From Cordylochernes scorpioides (taxonomy: Eukaryota; Arthropoda; Arachnida; Pseudoscorpiones; Chernetidae): 64,000 nucleotides of DNA. Position numbers and translations under genes: made by a program. Positions 20,442-32,348 of this stretch are shown piece after piece. The stretch covers positions 139,957,505-140,021,504 of the forward strand of contig CP092865.1 in NCBI GenBank assembly GCA_030710605.1. The letters run 5' to 3'. Below the pieces are notes generated by a model, which saw only the letters and a program-made list of their open reading frames with translations, searched no databases and was not told the origin of the DNA. The stretch's first letter is position 1. Each line of letters begins with the position of its first letter.

Positions 20442-23400
20442 CTAGGATTTTGGAGTGTGTACGGAGAATCAGCTCGATAGAATGAAAAGTTTAGAGATTT
20501 CAACCTTTTTTTTTTTCATTTAAAAACCTTTTTTTTTAAAGTAGAACTTCATTAGGATTCCTTTTTTTTTTATACAAACTATTTCTTGTTAAAACCCGAG
20601 TTTCAAAGACCAATGAGAATAATGTATACCATTGTGAATTAACTATTTAGTGTAAATCTGAAATTTTAGTTATTATCAGGAGTAATAGGTGAAGGAAGGT
20701 GTAGGAAATCACAACTTAGAGGGGGGCTATGTCTAAAACAACAAACCTAATAGGCATCCTATGGCTTGTGTTGGGTAATTCAGAAACCCTATAATCCCTG
20801 GCCTTCAGGTAGTAGCTTTGAAATAGGTTTCTAATGAGGACATGAAAGGTCAATCTTTCAGAGTAAAGTTGTGAAGTATAGGGACCCTAAGCCAGGGGTA
20901 GAAGTTAAGTAGGCCCAGACCGTAGTCGATCCTCGGAAAGCACTTGAGAATGTTAGTGTTGGGTAGTGAATCGTAAACCCTATAAATCCATCTTTCAATA
21001 GAGTGTTGAGGTCGGACTACTGCAAAGGGGACAGACGCAAGGTGAAGTAGGAAGAAAGTGACTTCACCCACGGTGGCTAGGGGAGTGACTCAATTCCGCT
21101 TTTATGAGGTGTCACGTCTAATGGTCCTTTATTCGCCATTGTAATTTGTGTGTGTCTTTATAGAATTGTCGTGAATAGTCACTTAGTGTCAAAGCAAGGG
21201 CAGTTTTTGAAATTACATTTTTTTTAGGTAGGTTAGCTTTCAGATTATTTAGAATTGTTAACCATTTTATTAACAATCATTTATCGAGTATAAAGTATTA
21301 GTATATATAGAGTTTGTATGAGGCATTAATTTAAGTTAATAGGGCATTAGTCCCCACTTTGTTTTAATTAGAAACTTTATTTGATTTCACATTTGTCCTG
21401 AAAATTTGTTATTATTAGGATCTATCAATGATGATAATTATAGTACTTTGGCTTGTGTAGCAGTTTTTTAACTTTAGTTTGTATGCAAACCGTGAATGAT
21501 GGGGGGGGGGGGGGTGTATGAATGGATTGGTTTAATGAATGTGTAAGAAGGTTAAAAACAATTATACTGTTAGACCAAAGGTATATTAGAATAGTGTAGG
21601 GAATTAATAGGTTCGATTTTTTTTAAATTTTGATTTCTTTATTTGTTAGGATCGGAAGCCTCACAGGACAACTACAACTCTATCTAGTTAGAAATATTCG
21701 CTCCCTTTTGTTAGGTCCCTCGTTAGAGGATATAATTTTCCTTTGATTTTCTTTTATTTTAGTTTAGCTTGAATTCTAAGGATTGTGGATAAATGATCCC
21801 TATCCCGACCCTCAGACTTGGAGACAGTGGAAGGCGAGGATCAAGCCGAATTTCCCACTCAACTCCTCCTCGCAAGAGGAAACGAAGAGGTATAGATTGA
21901 ATTTTATGCAGGATGGGGGATTTGTTTTAGCCATGCCGTATAGCCTGGGGTATAACGGCGCGACCTTGGGTAACCGATCTGACACCGTAGTTTCGACGCT
22001 TTTAGCGTGGCTGGAGCGAGGGTGTTGCAGACGGGAGGTCCTGTAAGATTGGCAAGTAGGCAGAGATTGCCCAGTTATTCTAGACGAAGTGTTTCCGTCT
22101 ATTGAATTTTTTTTTGGTACCAGTTTGATCCCCCATAGCTAGCGGAAGTTTCTTCTAATAAAGGATTCGCCCTGCCATACGTTTTGTTGGAATGAATTCG
22201 AGCATAAGACCGATTCGAGAGACAGAATAAGTAATTATTAGAACCTTCAACGAGTTTAGACTCGTTCCATGTTAGGATAAGATTTTAAAGTATTAGTTAA
22301 CTATAATGACCGCGAACGAGACGCCAGAACAAGCCAGTGAGTCAAAGTTTTAGAAGTGTTGCATTGAGGACAGTAGAATTAAGAGCAGTTATACAGGGAG
22401 TAGAATTCTGAAGGAATTTGTAAAAGAACCAAAATTTCAGATTGATAAAATTCAAATTTATAAGATGTAGATTTATAGGGTTCAGGTCAATGAATAGGGA
22501 GTATATTGGTAGATGAAAGTAATATGAATTTCTTGGAAGGGGGAGGTAGCTGAACTGTACACACCCCAGAGACAAGGTAAACGGAGTCACAAACAAAATG
22601 GGAGAAGTTGATTAGTTTCTCTGTCAAACAGAGAGCTCTCTTCATACGGTTGTCACCCTAGATTTAAATGGACTGTGTAGTTTAATAGAGGTCTGGGCTA
22701 TGTTCCATTTGACCAAGATTCTAAATGACGTACCCATCTGGGTTGAGAGAGTATTGTAATTTGAGGAATCTAACACACAAGAGAGAACACACCCTCCAAT
22801 AGGATCGGGATAGACGAATATTACCCAGTGACCAACTCGTGATTCCAGACTGGATAAGATTGAAAACTTAACTGAGATGCAAAACCTTGAACCCTCAGCG
22901 CACAAATATATATTATGTTTACATTTTCTTATTCAATATGTTATTATTTTTATGTCATATATATTATATTATAGTCGTATACTATTCATTTCAACAATTT
23001 TATTTTGATATTCATGATATTAATATTTATATTAAATATTTAATTATATATATTTTGTCACCATATATAATCTTGTAGTAGTTTCTTTTGTCATCTATCA
23101 TGGGATGATTTTTTTATCACTTATATCTTAACATATTTAATCACTATCTACATGATATGTTTACTTCAATATATATATTATACTCATCATATAACATGGA
23201 AGGATTCATTTTATCATTACATATTTCGTGCCTTATTTAATAATTACTTTCACAATTTGTTTCTGTAATTTTTTTAATTTAGCAAAAGTCATCATGTCAT
23301 AGGCTAATTATTATGTATCAAGATATTTCTTTCAGCTGACTATAATTATCCTTTCCTTTGATTGTATATGTATAACTATACCACACGAATGTCTTGATTG

Positions 23401-23978
23401 GTACTTAAATAAAGATGCTGGCATGTTTTAGGAGTTGGACTAGTCAGTTATTTCTAAACGACTTCTTGGCGCCCAATTTTTTATATATAATATGTAATAG
23501 GGAAATGTTCTAACTGTATTGTTAGCAGAAAGAAGGTAGCAATGAATCCAGCACCACAAGAGGCAAGGTTGGGGTTGAGAGGACTTACCACAAGGAAGGC
23601 CTACTCCTCAAGGCCAAAGAAGAAAGTGGAAGGGTGGTATATATACCCATGAATGGTAAGACAGATGACCTTGCTTACTTCCATACATATGATATGACTG
23701 TCCCCCATAACCTATGTTGATAACAGTGTGCTGACGGAATAATAACACATAAAAACCCCTTTGCCAGGATGCGCAATGCCCACTAATGTTCGGAATAATA
23801 AACATCTAGAATGGCATACCATCATTTTGACTAGCCTTATCTTCCCTACAGGTTTCGGTACATCTGGCTTCACCTAGTAATGGAAAATGCATTTTGCTAG
23901 AAATGGGCCTGCTTTCATAGTAACTGATGAAAGGCAGATGAATAATGAGTAGCACAAACGCATTTGTCCATTACTTGG
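20442..23978 (+). other. Gypsy element 1 region between pol and 3' LTR
   Basis: About 3.5 kb without a supported gene. A 15-base G run lies near 21,500. Near 23,420-23,490 the order AATAAAGATGCTGG, then CTTCT, then TGGCGCCCAA resembles the end of an LTR followed by a lysine-tRNA PBS, so a fragment of another LTR element may be nested here. No env-like membrane protein was recognised. Confidence 0.45.
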
Positions 23979-23990
23979 CAGGGGGAGGAT
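23979..23990 (+). promoter_or_regulatory. Polypurine tract of Gypsy element 1
   Basis: CAGGGGGAGGAT directly abuts the 3' LTR start TGTTGGGG. Reverse-transcribing LTR elements prime plus-strand DNA from such a purine run. The position is diagnostic; the final T is a minor interruption. Confidence 0.7.
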
Positions 23991-25392
23991 TGTTGGGGCA
24001 CGTTTTTGTAACCATACCCCAACAGAAGGCGTATGTATAATCAAATCAAATGGATACATGGCTTCCCTCCCACATAGACTTACAGACCACTTTTTGCCCA
24101 GAAACCTAGACAATTGATGACACCAGACTTCCATGCCGAAAGCTGATGCCTGATGAAGAAGACACCAGTGACACCCAGAGACATCCGCGCTGGAAGCTGT
24201 TGTTTCATATGTACATATATTTCCCTCACCAAAAATTTAGGTAAAGGTGACCAGAAAAAAAAATGGAGAAGGAAGATCTCTAAAGGACTGAACCTTATAA
24301 AATATCCTTCCCGAGAAAGGAAAGCGTTATATTACAGTTCAAGTGAAAAGGGGCCTGTGTCGATTTTTAGCTAAGACGGAGGGGGGCGATATATATATAC
24401 CGTCCCGAGAAAAAGGGAGGATGGTATTTCAATCCATGTGGAAGGGGGGGCCTGGCGTCTGAAATTTTACACTATCGCCGTAGCTGTTTCTCTCTTTAGA
24501 TTTTTTTGTTTTGGTAATACTATATGTTCTATTTCGATGGGAGAGGCCTGGGGCGTCTATGAAATTGATACTGGAGCCGTTGGCCATTTTGATTGGTGTT
24601 TCTTTCGGCGAATGAAAATGCCAGCCAATAGAAACTTTGGCTCGGCAGCGAATGGAAACGGGGAGAGACATGAATAAAAGAGGGTTTCTTGGCCAAAAGG
24701 CAGATTCGATCGGAGTCGCTCAGTGAGAGGACAGTCTTCAGACGGGAGATCAGACCTTTGCCGGCACTTTCGAGAAAAAGGTAAGCCATTTGTCATTATG
24801 ACTTAGCGCCCCCCCCCCCTTTTTGTGTAGTAACCAACCTAGATTTCGCATGGGCCCTAAAGGGCTATAAAGTAACTTCAGGTCACCTCTATCTAAATTT
24901 TTACTATGTAAATAGCATATCTCGTCAGTATAGACATGTTCCCAAATTTTAAATTATTTAAATAAATATCTAGAGAAATTTTCTTGTTTTCTCTCATACA
25001 TATTTCATTCCTTTTGCTTTATGGTACTACCCCCCCACACCTTAATTTTACAAAGTGTACAAATTATAGAACAACCGACTCTGTTGAAATAGAGTTGTGT
25101 ACTATATCTTTGCTGTGATATATTGACACAGCAACAGTTACTAAATTACGACTTTATTAGGGCTACTTTGAGGGTAATTATCTGTCAGGTTTTAGTAATG
25201 TTTGTACTTTTATGTGTTTCAGTGCGTTATTCCATCATATTTACCATTATACAACATTAAGGTCTTGCTGCGGGTTATATACATGGGGTTGTTGGCCTAA
25301 ATTGCTATATATATATATATTAAGTAAGGAAACTTTAATAAGTCACATCGTGTATCCTCCCTTTTCATCTATCCAAAACCGGGAACGCAACA
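23991..25392 (+). repeat. 3' LTR of Gypsy element 1 (1402 bp) with empty mariner site
   Basis: It matches 12,868-15,577 almost base for base apart from the mariner. At 25,303-25,321 the sequence is TTGC followed by an uninterrupted run of TA dinucleotides and then TAAGTAAGG, which is the unoccupied mariner target. AATAAA recurs at 24,673-24,678. Confidence 0.9.
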
Positions 25393-25396
25393 CATC

Positions 25397-26905
25397 CAAA
25401 TTAAAACAAAATTCGTTGTTAAATTTAACAAAGAGCTAAAAACAAATATGCCTTTGAGCTTGTCATCTTCCAGAAGTAACTTCGCATGGATAAAAAACTA
25501 TCTACATCTTAAATTTATATGTACAGCACGTTTGGTATACGTACAATGTAAGTTAAATTTTTCTTTTCGAGTTCGGATGTCACAATAGATTTTATAAAAA
25601 TCAATCAAACACCTAGACAGATATGTCTTAATGTTTAACACTCTCCTACAATACTTCAAATAACTGAACATGTCTGATGTATGATGATAAGGACAAATTT
25701 TAACAGTTATTGAAACTAGAATTAAAAAAAAATTGAAGACTTGGTTTATCAATGGTTTTAATAAGTCCTTTCTGAATATCTTTCATCTGCAGTTCATTAA
25801 TTGTAGAAATTCTCCCTTTATTAATTCTAAAAAAAGTGGCGTTTAATCATTCCATCTTTATCTTACATAATAATATTCCTTGAATTATTGAACGTGGATT
25901 GAGTCTCTCTTGTGGACTCTCAAGGTACAAGTTTAGAAATAGGATGTTTCCATGTCAATTATCTTGATCCCATCTACAACTTTCAAAAAAATGATCATAT
26001 CTTTTTTATTGTAAAGGTAAGGGGGGGGGGGGTGATATTGTCACGTCAGAGAAGACAGTATTCCAAAGTTTAGGTTGAAAATAATTCATTAACAAGATCT
26101 ATTTAGAATACAAAACGTGATAATAATTTCATAAGGGCTAATCTACAAATATGTGTGTGCGATAAGGGGTAGTGAGGTAACCAAATATTTTAGTTGATAA
26201 ACTAACAACAAAGTATTTGCAATAATTATTCAGTGACATTATAGGTACTGAAAGTATCTCTGAATTCTTCAAATAATGCACTTATTTGATTATTTTTTGC
26301 GGAGAAGACGCAAATTTATATCAAAAGAAATGCCATCAGCTTTTATCAAATTCGAACAAAATCCAGTCTGTTTACAGATTATAGCCCTTATCAATACAGA
26401 GGGGGCTTTTTTTCATAACATCATAAAAGAGAAATCATAAAATCGGCTGAATGGGCTAAATCTGTTGCTATTGTTTTATTTTTGATCTGGTTTTGTGGAT
26501 TCTGTTGAGAGACGAGAAAATAAATGATTTATTTGAAGCATACAATAAATGCATTTTAACATATAATTTAAAAGATAGAGTCGCTTTATTTGCAATATTT
26601 ATTTGTTTATATATGCTATGTAGACATGTCAACCCTTTATGCCAAAGGATTGATTAAGAAATATTTAGGTGAGAAAGGGTTATGGGAGCTTGGATGTATT
26701 CTAAGACAAATTATGTTTGACAATTGGTCAGAGGTATATTTCATATGTTCTAGTTGATGCTATTGCAAGTTGTTTCTGTATTTGCATATTATATTTCTTG
26801 GTTTGATAAAGGCTAACATTAGCTCTGTAGTTATGTATATTAACTCTAAAGACAATATAGTCTTTAAAACTCAATTTATAAAAAGTCAATGGTAACCATA
26901 TACAT
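25397..26905. other. No gene seen
   Basis: AT-rich single-copy-looking DNA with a G12-13 run near 26,020. Open frames are short and show no family features. Confidence 0.45.
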
Positions 26906-26907
26906 TC

Positions 26908-27115
26908 ATTAAAAACTTTAGAAAGTTGTACCTTTAGCATGTATATTGGGATTCAAACAATAAATCTGGAATATATTTAATACATAGTCACCTTCATTGA
27001 ATATACACGAGATAACTAAGTGTGAACAAAATTGCCTCTTTCTTCTTTAAAAACACAGATGACCAAAGATATCGAAGACTTCATTCTTCCTTAAGTTTTG
27101 TCCATGAGTGTATAT
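26908..27115. mobile_element. Tc1/mariner-type MITE, decayed copy
   Basis: Carries GTTGTACCTTTAGCATGTATA, CACCTTCATTGAAT, CACGAGATAACTAAGTGTGA and a right end TTAAGTTTTGTCCATGAGTG followed by TA. The same boxes occur in the same order in the near-intact copy at 38,726-38,938. The left inverted repeat is eroded. Confidence 0.65.
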
Positions 27116-27201
27116 TTAAGAAAAAGTCAAGACTCACCTATAGTCTCCAATACGACGAGACTCGACATAGCTAATGAGTCTGCTGCCGGAAGAGATCTGA
27201 T

Positions 27202-29452
27202 ATGTATTTATTGGTGGCGGTGCCAGCTGAGATTGTGCTGCACAAGGTCAGTCTGGCCGCTGTACCACTGTGGATGTACAGCCAGTTACAGGGACATTGT
27301 GTGGCCAAGATGTATTTATTGGTGGCGGTGCCAGCTGAGATTGTGCTGTACAAGGTCAGTCTGGCCGCTGTACCACTGTGGATGTACAGCCAGTTACAGG
27401 GACATTGTGTGGCCAAGATGTATTTATTGGTGGCGGTGCCAGCTGAGATTGTGCTGTACAAGGTCAGTCTGGCCGCTGTACCACTGTGGATGTACAGCCA
27501 GTTACAGGGACATTGTGTGGCCAAGATGTATTTATTGGTGGCGGTGCCAGCTGAGATTGTGCTGTACAAGGTCAGTCTGGCCGCTGTACCACTGTGGATG
27601 TACAGCCAGTTACTGGACATTGTGTGGCCAAGATGTATTTATTGGTGGCGGTGCCAGCTGAGATTGTGCTGTACAAGGTCAGTCTGGCCGCTGTACCACT
27701 GTGGATGTACAGCCAGTTACTGGACATTGTGTGGCCAAGATGTATTTATTGGTGGCGGTGCCAGCTGAGATTGTGCTGTACAAGGTCAGTTTGGCCGCTG
27801 TACCACTGTGGATGTACAGCCAGTTACAGGGACATTGTGTGGCCAAGATGTATTTATTGGTGGCGGTGCCAGCTGAGATTGTGTTGTACAAGGTCAGTTT
27901 GGCCGCTACACCACTGTGGATGTACAGCCAGTTACAGGGACATTGTGTGGCCAAGATGTATTTATTGGTGGCGGTGCCAGCTGAGATTGTGCTGTACAAG
28001 GTCAGTCTGGCCGCTGTACCACTGTGGATGTACAGCCAGTTACTGGAACATTGTGTGGCCAAGATGTATTTATTGGTGGCGCTGTCAGCTGAGATTGTGC
28101 TGTACAAGGTCAGTCTGACCGCTGTACCACTGTGGATGTACAGCCAGTTACTGGACATTGTGTGGCCAAGATGTATTTATTGGTGGCGCTGTCAGCTGAG
28201 ATTGTGCTGTACAAGGTCAGTCTGGCCGCTGTAGCTCTGTGGATGTACAACCAGTTACTGGGACATTGTGTGGCCAAGATGTATTTAATGGGGGCGGTGC
28301 CAGCTGAGATTGTGCTGTACAAGGTCAGTCTGACCGCTGTACCACTGTGGATGTACAGCCAGTTACAGGAACATTGTGTGGCCAAGATGTATTTATTGGT
28401 GGCGCTGTCAGCTGAGATTGTGCTGTACAAGGTCAGTCTGACCGCTGTACCACTGTGGATGTACAGCCAGTTACTGGACATTGTGTGGCCAAGATGTATT
28501 TATTGGTGGCGGTGCCAGCTGAGATTGTGCTGTACAAGGTCAGTCTGGCCGCTGTAGCTCTGTGGATGTACAACCAGTTACTGGGACATTGTGTGGCCAA
28601 GATGTATTTAATGGTGGCGGTGCCAGCTGAGATTGTGCTGTACAAGGTCAGTCTGACCGCTGTACCACTGTGGATGTACAGCCAGTTACTGGAACATTGT
28701 GTGGCCAAGATGTATTTATTGGTGGCGCTGTCAGCTGAGATTGTGCTGTACAAGGTCAGTCTGACCGCTGTACCACTGTGGATGTACAGCCAGTTACAGG
28801 GACATTGTGTGGCCAAGATGTATTTATTGGTGGCGCTGTCAGCTGAGATTGTGCTGTACAAGGTCAGTCTGGCCGCTGTACCACTGTGGATGTACAGCCA
28901 GTTACTGGACATTGTGTGGCCAAGATGTATTTATTGGTGGCGCTGTCAGCTGAGATTGTGCTGTACAAGGTCAGTCTGGCCGCTGTACCACTGTGGATGT
29001 ACAGCCAGTTACTGGACATTGTGTGGCCAAGATGTATTTATTGGTGGCGCTGTCAGCTGAGATTGTGCTGTACAAGGTCAGTCTGACCGCTGTACCACTG
29101 TGGATGTACAGCCAGTTACTGGACATTGTGTGGCCAAGATGTATTTATTGGTGGCGGTGCCAGCTGAGATTGTGCTGTACAAGGTCAGTCTGGCCGCTGT
29201 ACCACTGTGGATGTACAGCCAGTTACTGGAACATTGTGTGGCCAAGATGTATTTATTGGTGGCGGTGCCAGCTGAGATTGTGCTGTACAAGGTCAGTCTG
29301 GCCTCTGTACCACTGTGGATGTACAGCCAGTTACAGGGACATTGTGTGGCCAAGATGTATTTATTGGTGGCGGTGCCAGCTGAGATTGTGCTGTACAAGG
29401 TCAGTCTGGCCGCTGTACACACTGTGGATGTACAGCCAGTTACTGGAGTGTA
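27202..29452. repeat. 108-bp minisatellite, 21 copies
   Basis: The unit contains TGTATTTATTGGTGGCGGTG, CCAGCTGAGATTGTGCTGTA, GTCAGTCTGGCCGCTGTACC and GGCCAAGA. Starts are spaced 108 bp (27,202; 27,310; 27,418; 27,526), with some 107-bp units where ACAGGGACA has become ACTGGACA. A 108-bp unit equals 36 codons, and both strands stay open across several units. The result is long repetitive frames such as MYLLVAVPAEIVLYKVSLAA on plus and NWLYIHSGTAARLTLYS on minus. Each 107-bp unit shifts the frame, there is no consistent start or conserved frame, and copies vary at all codon positions. I read this as non-coding satellite. Subtypes (GGTGCC/GCTGTC; GGCCGC/GACCGC) alternate, suggesting local higher-order exchange. 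Confidence 0.9.
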
Positions 29453-30280
29453 GTGGTGGCTATTGCATAGTTTCAACTGGCTGAAAAATTCGACTTTGAA
29501 GAAATCTACATTTAAATTACTTTCGTGTATATTTTCTCCAAAAGATTCGTTTACTACTGTGTAAATGGTAGATTATAAATAACACGTCTCCTATATCTCT
29601 TTTAACTCTGTGAAACCCTATGTTAGGATTTCAAAGAAATATTCTACAGATTTTCAAAGACCTTAAATTTAAGATTGTTAGAGTTTATTTTGTGTATGCG
29701 CGGGTTAAAACTAATGCGAAATTAGAAAATCCCTCACCTTCTTGGTTGAAAGCAAAATATCTTCTGATACTTCTTTTGTAGCAGCAAACGTCAAATTAAG
29801 ACGTATAGGTCTTAGGAAGCCTACAACCCAACGGTACAGTGATTTTTGATATGAAGATATTTGTCTAGATTGTGTCCTATGCATCAGTATAGTAAACTTC
29901 AAAACTCACAGTCATTAGTAGACATGTAGCCATTATGTATATATTGTTGAGAAGATATAATTATTCAAAACGCTATTAAGCGAACTATAGATGGAAATGA
30001 ATTGAGAAGGCTTGTATCATATCTCTTAGATAAAAGAAAGAAAGAGAAATGAACCGAATGGTGAACCTTCTCAGCCAATTTTCCAATTTAATCCACCACA
30101 GATCGCTTCAGTTCAATTAATAAGTTTTAATTTAACTTTTGCATATCAGTGTACATTCCCCATTTAAGGAATGTTTATCAACTGTTTATAAATCGCACTG
30201 TTGTTTGATTGGTTGCTTCAGAAGGTAAGAATAGACTAAAATTTAAAATCTCAATCAAGATACATGAACGAGTATTGTAC
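29453..30280. other. No gene seen
   Basis: Intervening AT-rich DNA between the 108-bp array and the PLE. No motif was recognised. Confidence 0.45.
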
Positions 30281-30347
30281 AACATGTATTTTAGAAAGAA
30301 GGAATCATATATCGCCGCAACTCTTTTTATTATTATAGCGGTTAAGG

Positions 30348-30373
30348 AAGCTTTCGGGCAAGCCCTACTTCAG
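30348..30373 (-). ncRNA. Hammerhead-like motif, left PLE arm
   Basis: On minus: CTGAAGT (last base off consensus), stem II GGGC-TT-GCCC, GAAA, GCTT. The sister copy in the right arm has a different single change (CTGAACA), so the common ancestor probably had the full CTGAAGA core. Confidence 0.5.
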
Positions 30374-30611
30374 CTAATTATATTGCACAAACAAAGAGAG
30401 ATTATATATCGTTTTTAATATAAATCAAAATAAACGAAAATAAATTTACCACGCCCCTATCGCCCTCGTTTCAATAGCATCGCGTGGCCACGTTATGTCT
30501 GATCCTAACTTCAAATGTAATATGGTACAAAAATATCTTAAAAGAAAGTTACGTAATTGAATAAATATAAAGAATCAACTATAAACAGTTCAAAGGATTT
30601 AGTGGAGATTT

Positions 30612-31640
30612 TTAGGATAGAAGGGGAACGTACTGTGATGGCAACTGTATACTTTTGTTTAATGGTTTAGGGTGCTTCATGGTTTCTATTGCTTCAAGAA
30701 TGAGTCTTTGGGTTTTAGTTTTGGCATTTGTATGGAGGATTCTGGTGTTATTGAAGTCTGGAGTGTGTCCGGTTTCTCTGACATGGTCAACAATTAAGGA
30801 GTTTGGGTTTAGTTTAGAGATGTTTCCTTGGTGTTCTTTGATTCTGATTGAAAGGTCTCTTGATGTCTCACCGATGTAGACACTATTGCAGTTGAGGCAG
30901 GGAATTTGGTAAACTAAATCTTTTTTCTGTTTCTGGTCGGTGCTTTTGGTGATTGGGTTTCTTAGAATCGAGCCCATGGAAGGTGAACCTCTGAAGATGG
31001 TTTTTATGCCAAAACTTTTGAGTTTGCGGGCTATTGTAATTGTAGATTCTGTATATGGTAAGTAACAGGTGGAGATGTACTGATTGGAGTTATTTCTGGG
31101 AGTCCCTGGTTTATATCTATTTCTTTTAATGAAAGGAAGCGGGTATCCAGATTTAAGAAGCTGGTTTTCGATAGATTTAAGTTCTTTATTGTATTCTATT
31201 TTTGAAGAACAGTGGTTGAAAGCTCTTTTCGTCAAGGTACGTACAACTGTTATTTTGTGGGAGATGGGAGAATTGGAGGCAAAGTGTAGGTACTGCGTTG
31301 GGGAGGTAGGTTTTCTATAAACTTTTGTTGTAAAACCGGTTGTATTTCTGGTAAATAAAATGTCAAGGAATGGCAGGCTTCCGTTATTTTCTTTTTCTAT
31401 TGTAAATTGAATAGATGAGTTGAAGCTATTGAGGGTTTCTAGGATGTGATTTTCACTGTTTTCTGTGATTATGCAAAAAATATCATCGACGTATCTAGAC
31501 CAGATTAATATTTCGTTGGGTTTTATTTCAGTGATCCACGAGTCAATGGTGGAGAGAACTATTTCGGCTAGAATTGTAGACAGTGGGCTTCCCATCGGGG
31601 TGCCTTTTATTTGGTTGTAGTATTCTTCTGTAAATTTAAC
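30612..31640 (-). pseudogene. PLE reverse transcriptase (C-terminal half) plus GIY-YIG endonuclease
   Basis: PLE polyproteins copy RNA at a nicked target; this is the C-terminal part. Coding similarity starts upstream of the ATG at 31,595 (KSTTVKFTEEYYNQIKGTPM) and continues in the 327-codon frame. It holds GSPLS, RYVDDIF (YVDD at residues 35-38, the catalytic Asp pair), FLDILF (76-81) and VYRKPT (92-97). A linker follows, then the GIY-YIG nuclease at about 227-310 with CxxC (233-236), YIGET (240-244) and KEH (253-255). The C-terminus is at the normal stop after QYVPLLS. Within this half there is no stop or frameshift. The damage is the palindrome immediately upstream, which separates it from the N-terminal half. 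Confidence 0.88.
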
Positions 31641-31657
31641 TGTTGTGCTCTTTAAAC

Positions 31658-31780
31658 AGATTTCAGTGAATAGACAAAAGAATTGCTATAAATTATTAAA
31701 TAAAAACAAACGATAGCAATGCGTCTCTTTATATAAAGAGACGCATTGCTATCGTTTGTTTTTATTTAAGATTTCAGTGA
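31658..31780. repeat. Perfect 70-bp palindrome inserted in PLE RT with 12-nt TSD
   Basis: The palindrome spans 31,698-31,767, two perfect 35-nt arms centred on TTATATAA. The insert is 99 bp (31,670-31,768), bounded by AGATTTCAGTGA at 31,658-31,669 and 31,769-31,780. Arm sequence (AAAGAGACGCATTGCTATCG) resembles the PLE-like end at 37.05 kb (AAAGAAACGCATTGCTACTG). It is therefore probably a minimal head-to-head pair of PLE termini that inserted by the same route as the larger elements. Confidence 0.75.
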
Positions 31781-32348
31781 GTTTCAGGATTGCAAGGTGG
31801 TCCGGGTATGCTTCTTTATGTTTGATTAGGATGGTTTGTAGGGAGTCCATTATTAAGTCGTGGGGGAGGCTTGTGTATAGGTCTTTGACATCATATGAAA
31901 CGATTCGGTAATTGGTTTTCAATTTGAAATTCTTCATTTTTTGTAGAATTTCTTCAGGATTTTTAACAATGTGAGGTAGATTTTTGGTTATTTCAGAAAG
32001 TCTATTGGCTAGATGTTTGGAGAGAGAATATGCTGGTGATTGGTTATAGGCGACTATTGGTCTGAGGGGGGTGTTTTTCTTATGGATTTTAGGAAGGCCG
32101 TAAATATATGGGTGGGTTCCAGGGTTTTCAGGATTTTCCAGAATTTGTTTCTTCAAGGACTGATCGATAATTTGGTTTTTAAGGAGTTGATGTATAGATT
32201 TTTTAAAAGCTGTTATTGATTTTGATGCTTCCTGTGGCTCTATTTTAATGAAGAATTCGGTATTGTTCAGGTGCGTTTTCATTCTATTTATGTAATCTTC
32301 AGTATTTAAGATTACAACAGATCCGCCTTTGTCTGCTCGGGAGATTCT
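31781..32348 (-). pseudogene. PLE reverse transcriptase, N-terminal half, 5'-truncated
   Basis: On minus from about 32,340: RADKGGSVVILN (the PLE ADKGG block) before the ATG at 32,282. Then YGLPKIHKKNTPLRPIVAY (a fingers motif) and SYDVKDLYTSLP (palm, first catalytic Asp), ending in KLTEIL at the palindrome. Order and spacing match PLE RTs. The start of the protein is missing because the element is truncated at about 32,348, where the inverted copy of the 3' end begins. Confidence 0.85.

Larger units (their letters stand above)
12868..25392 (+). mobile_element. 12.5-kb Ty3/Gypsy LTR retrotransposon with nested mariner
   Basis: Direct repeats of about 1.40 kb bound the element. The 5' LTR is 12,868-15,577 including a nested transposon, and the 3' LTR is 23,991-25,392. 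Both begin TGTTGGGG and end CGCAACA. A 4-bp duplication CATC flanks it (12,864-12,867 and 25,393-25,396). A primer-binding-site-like sequence follows the 5' LTR and a purine tract precedes the 3' LTR. The integrase with a GPY/F module at about 19.4-20.4 kb gives the Ty3/Gypsy assignment. Gag, protease, RT and RNase H could not be recognised in the 8.4-kb interior, so the copy is non-autonomous. The LTRs are almost identical, differing by scattered changes (for example CAGTTGCT/CAGTTACT), which suggests a fairly recent insertion. Confidence 0.9.

Noticed and set aside
27202-28481. Hydrophobic repeat 'proteins' on both strands (MYLLVAVPAEIVLY..., NWLYIHSGTAARL...)
   Set aside because: Both strands and several frames are open because the 108-bp unit lacks stops; 107-bp units shift frame. 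No start context or conserved frame.
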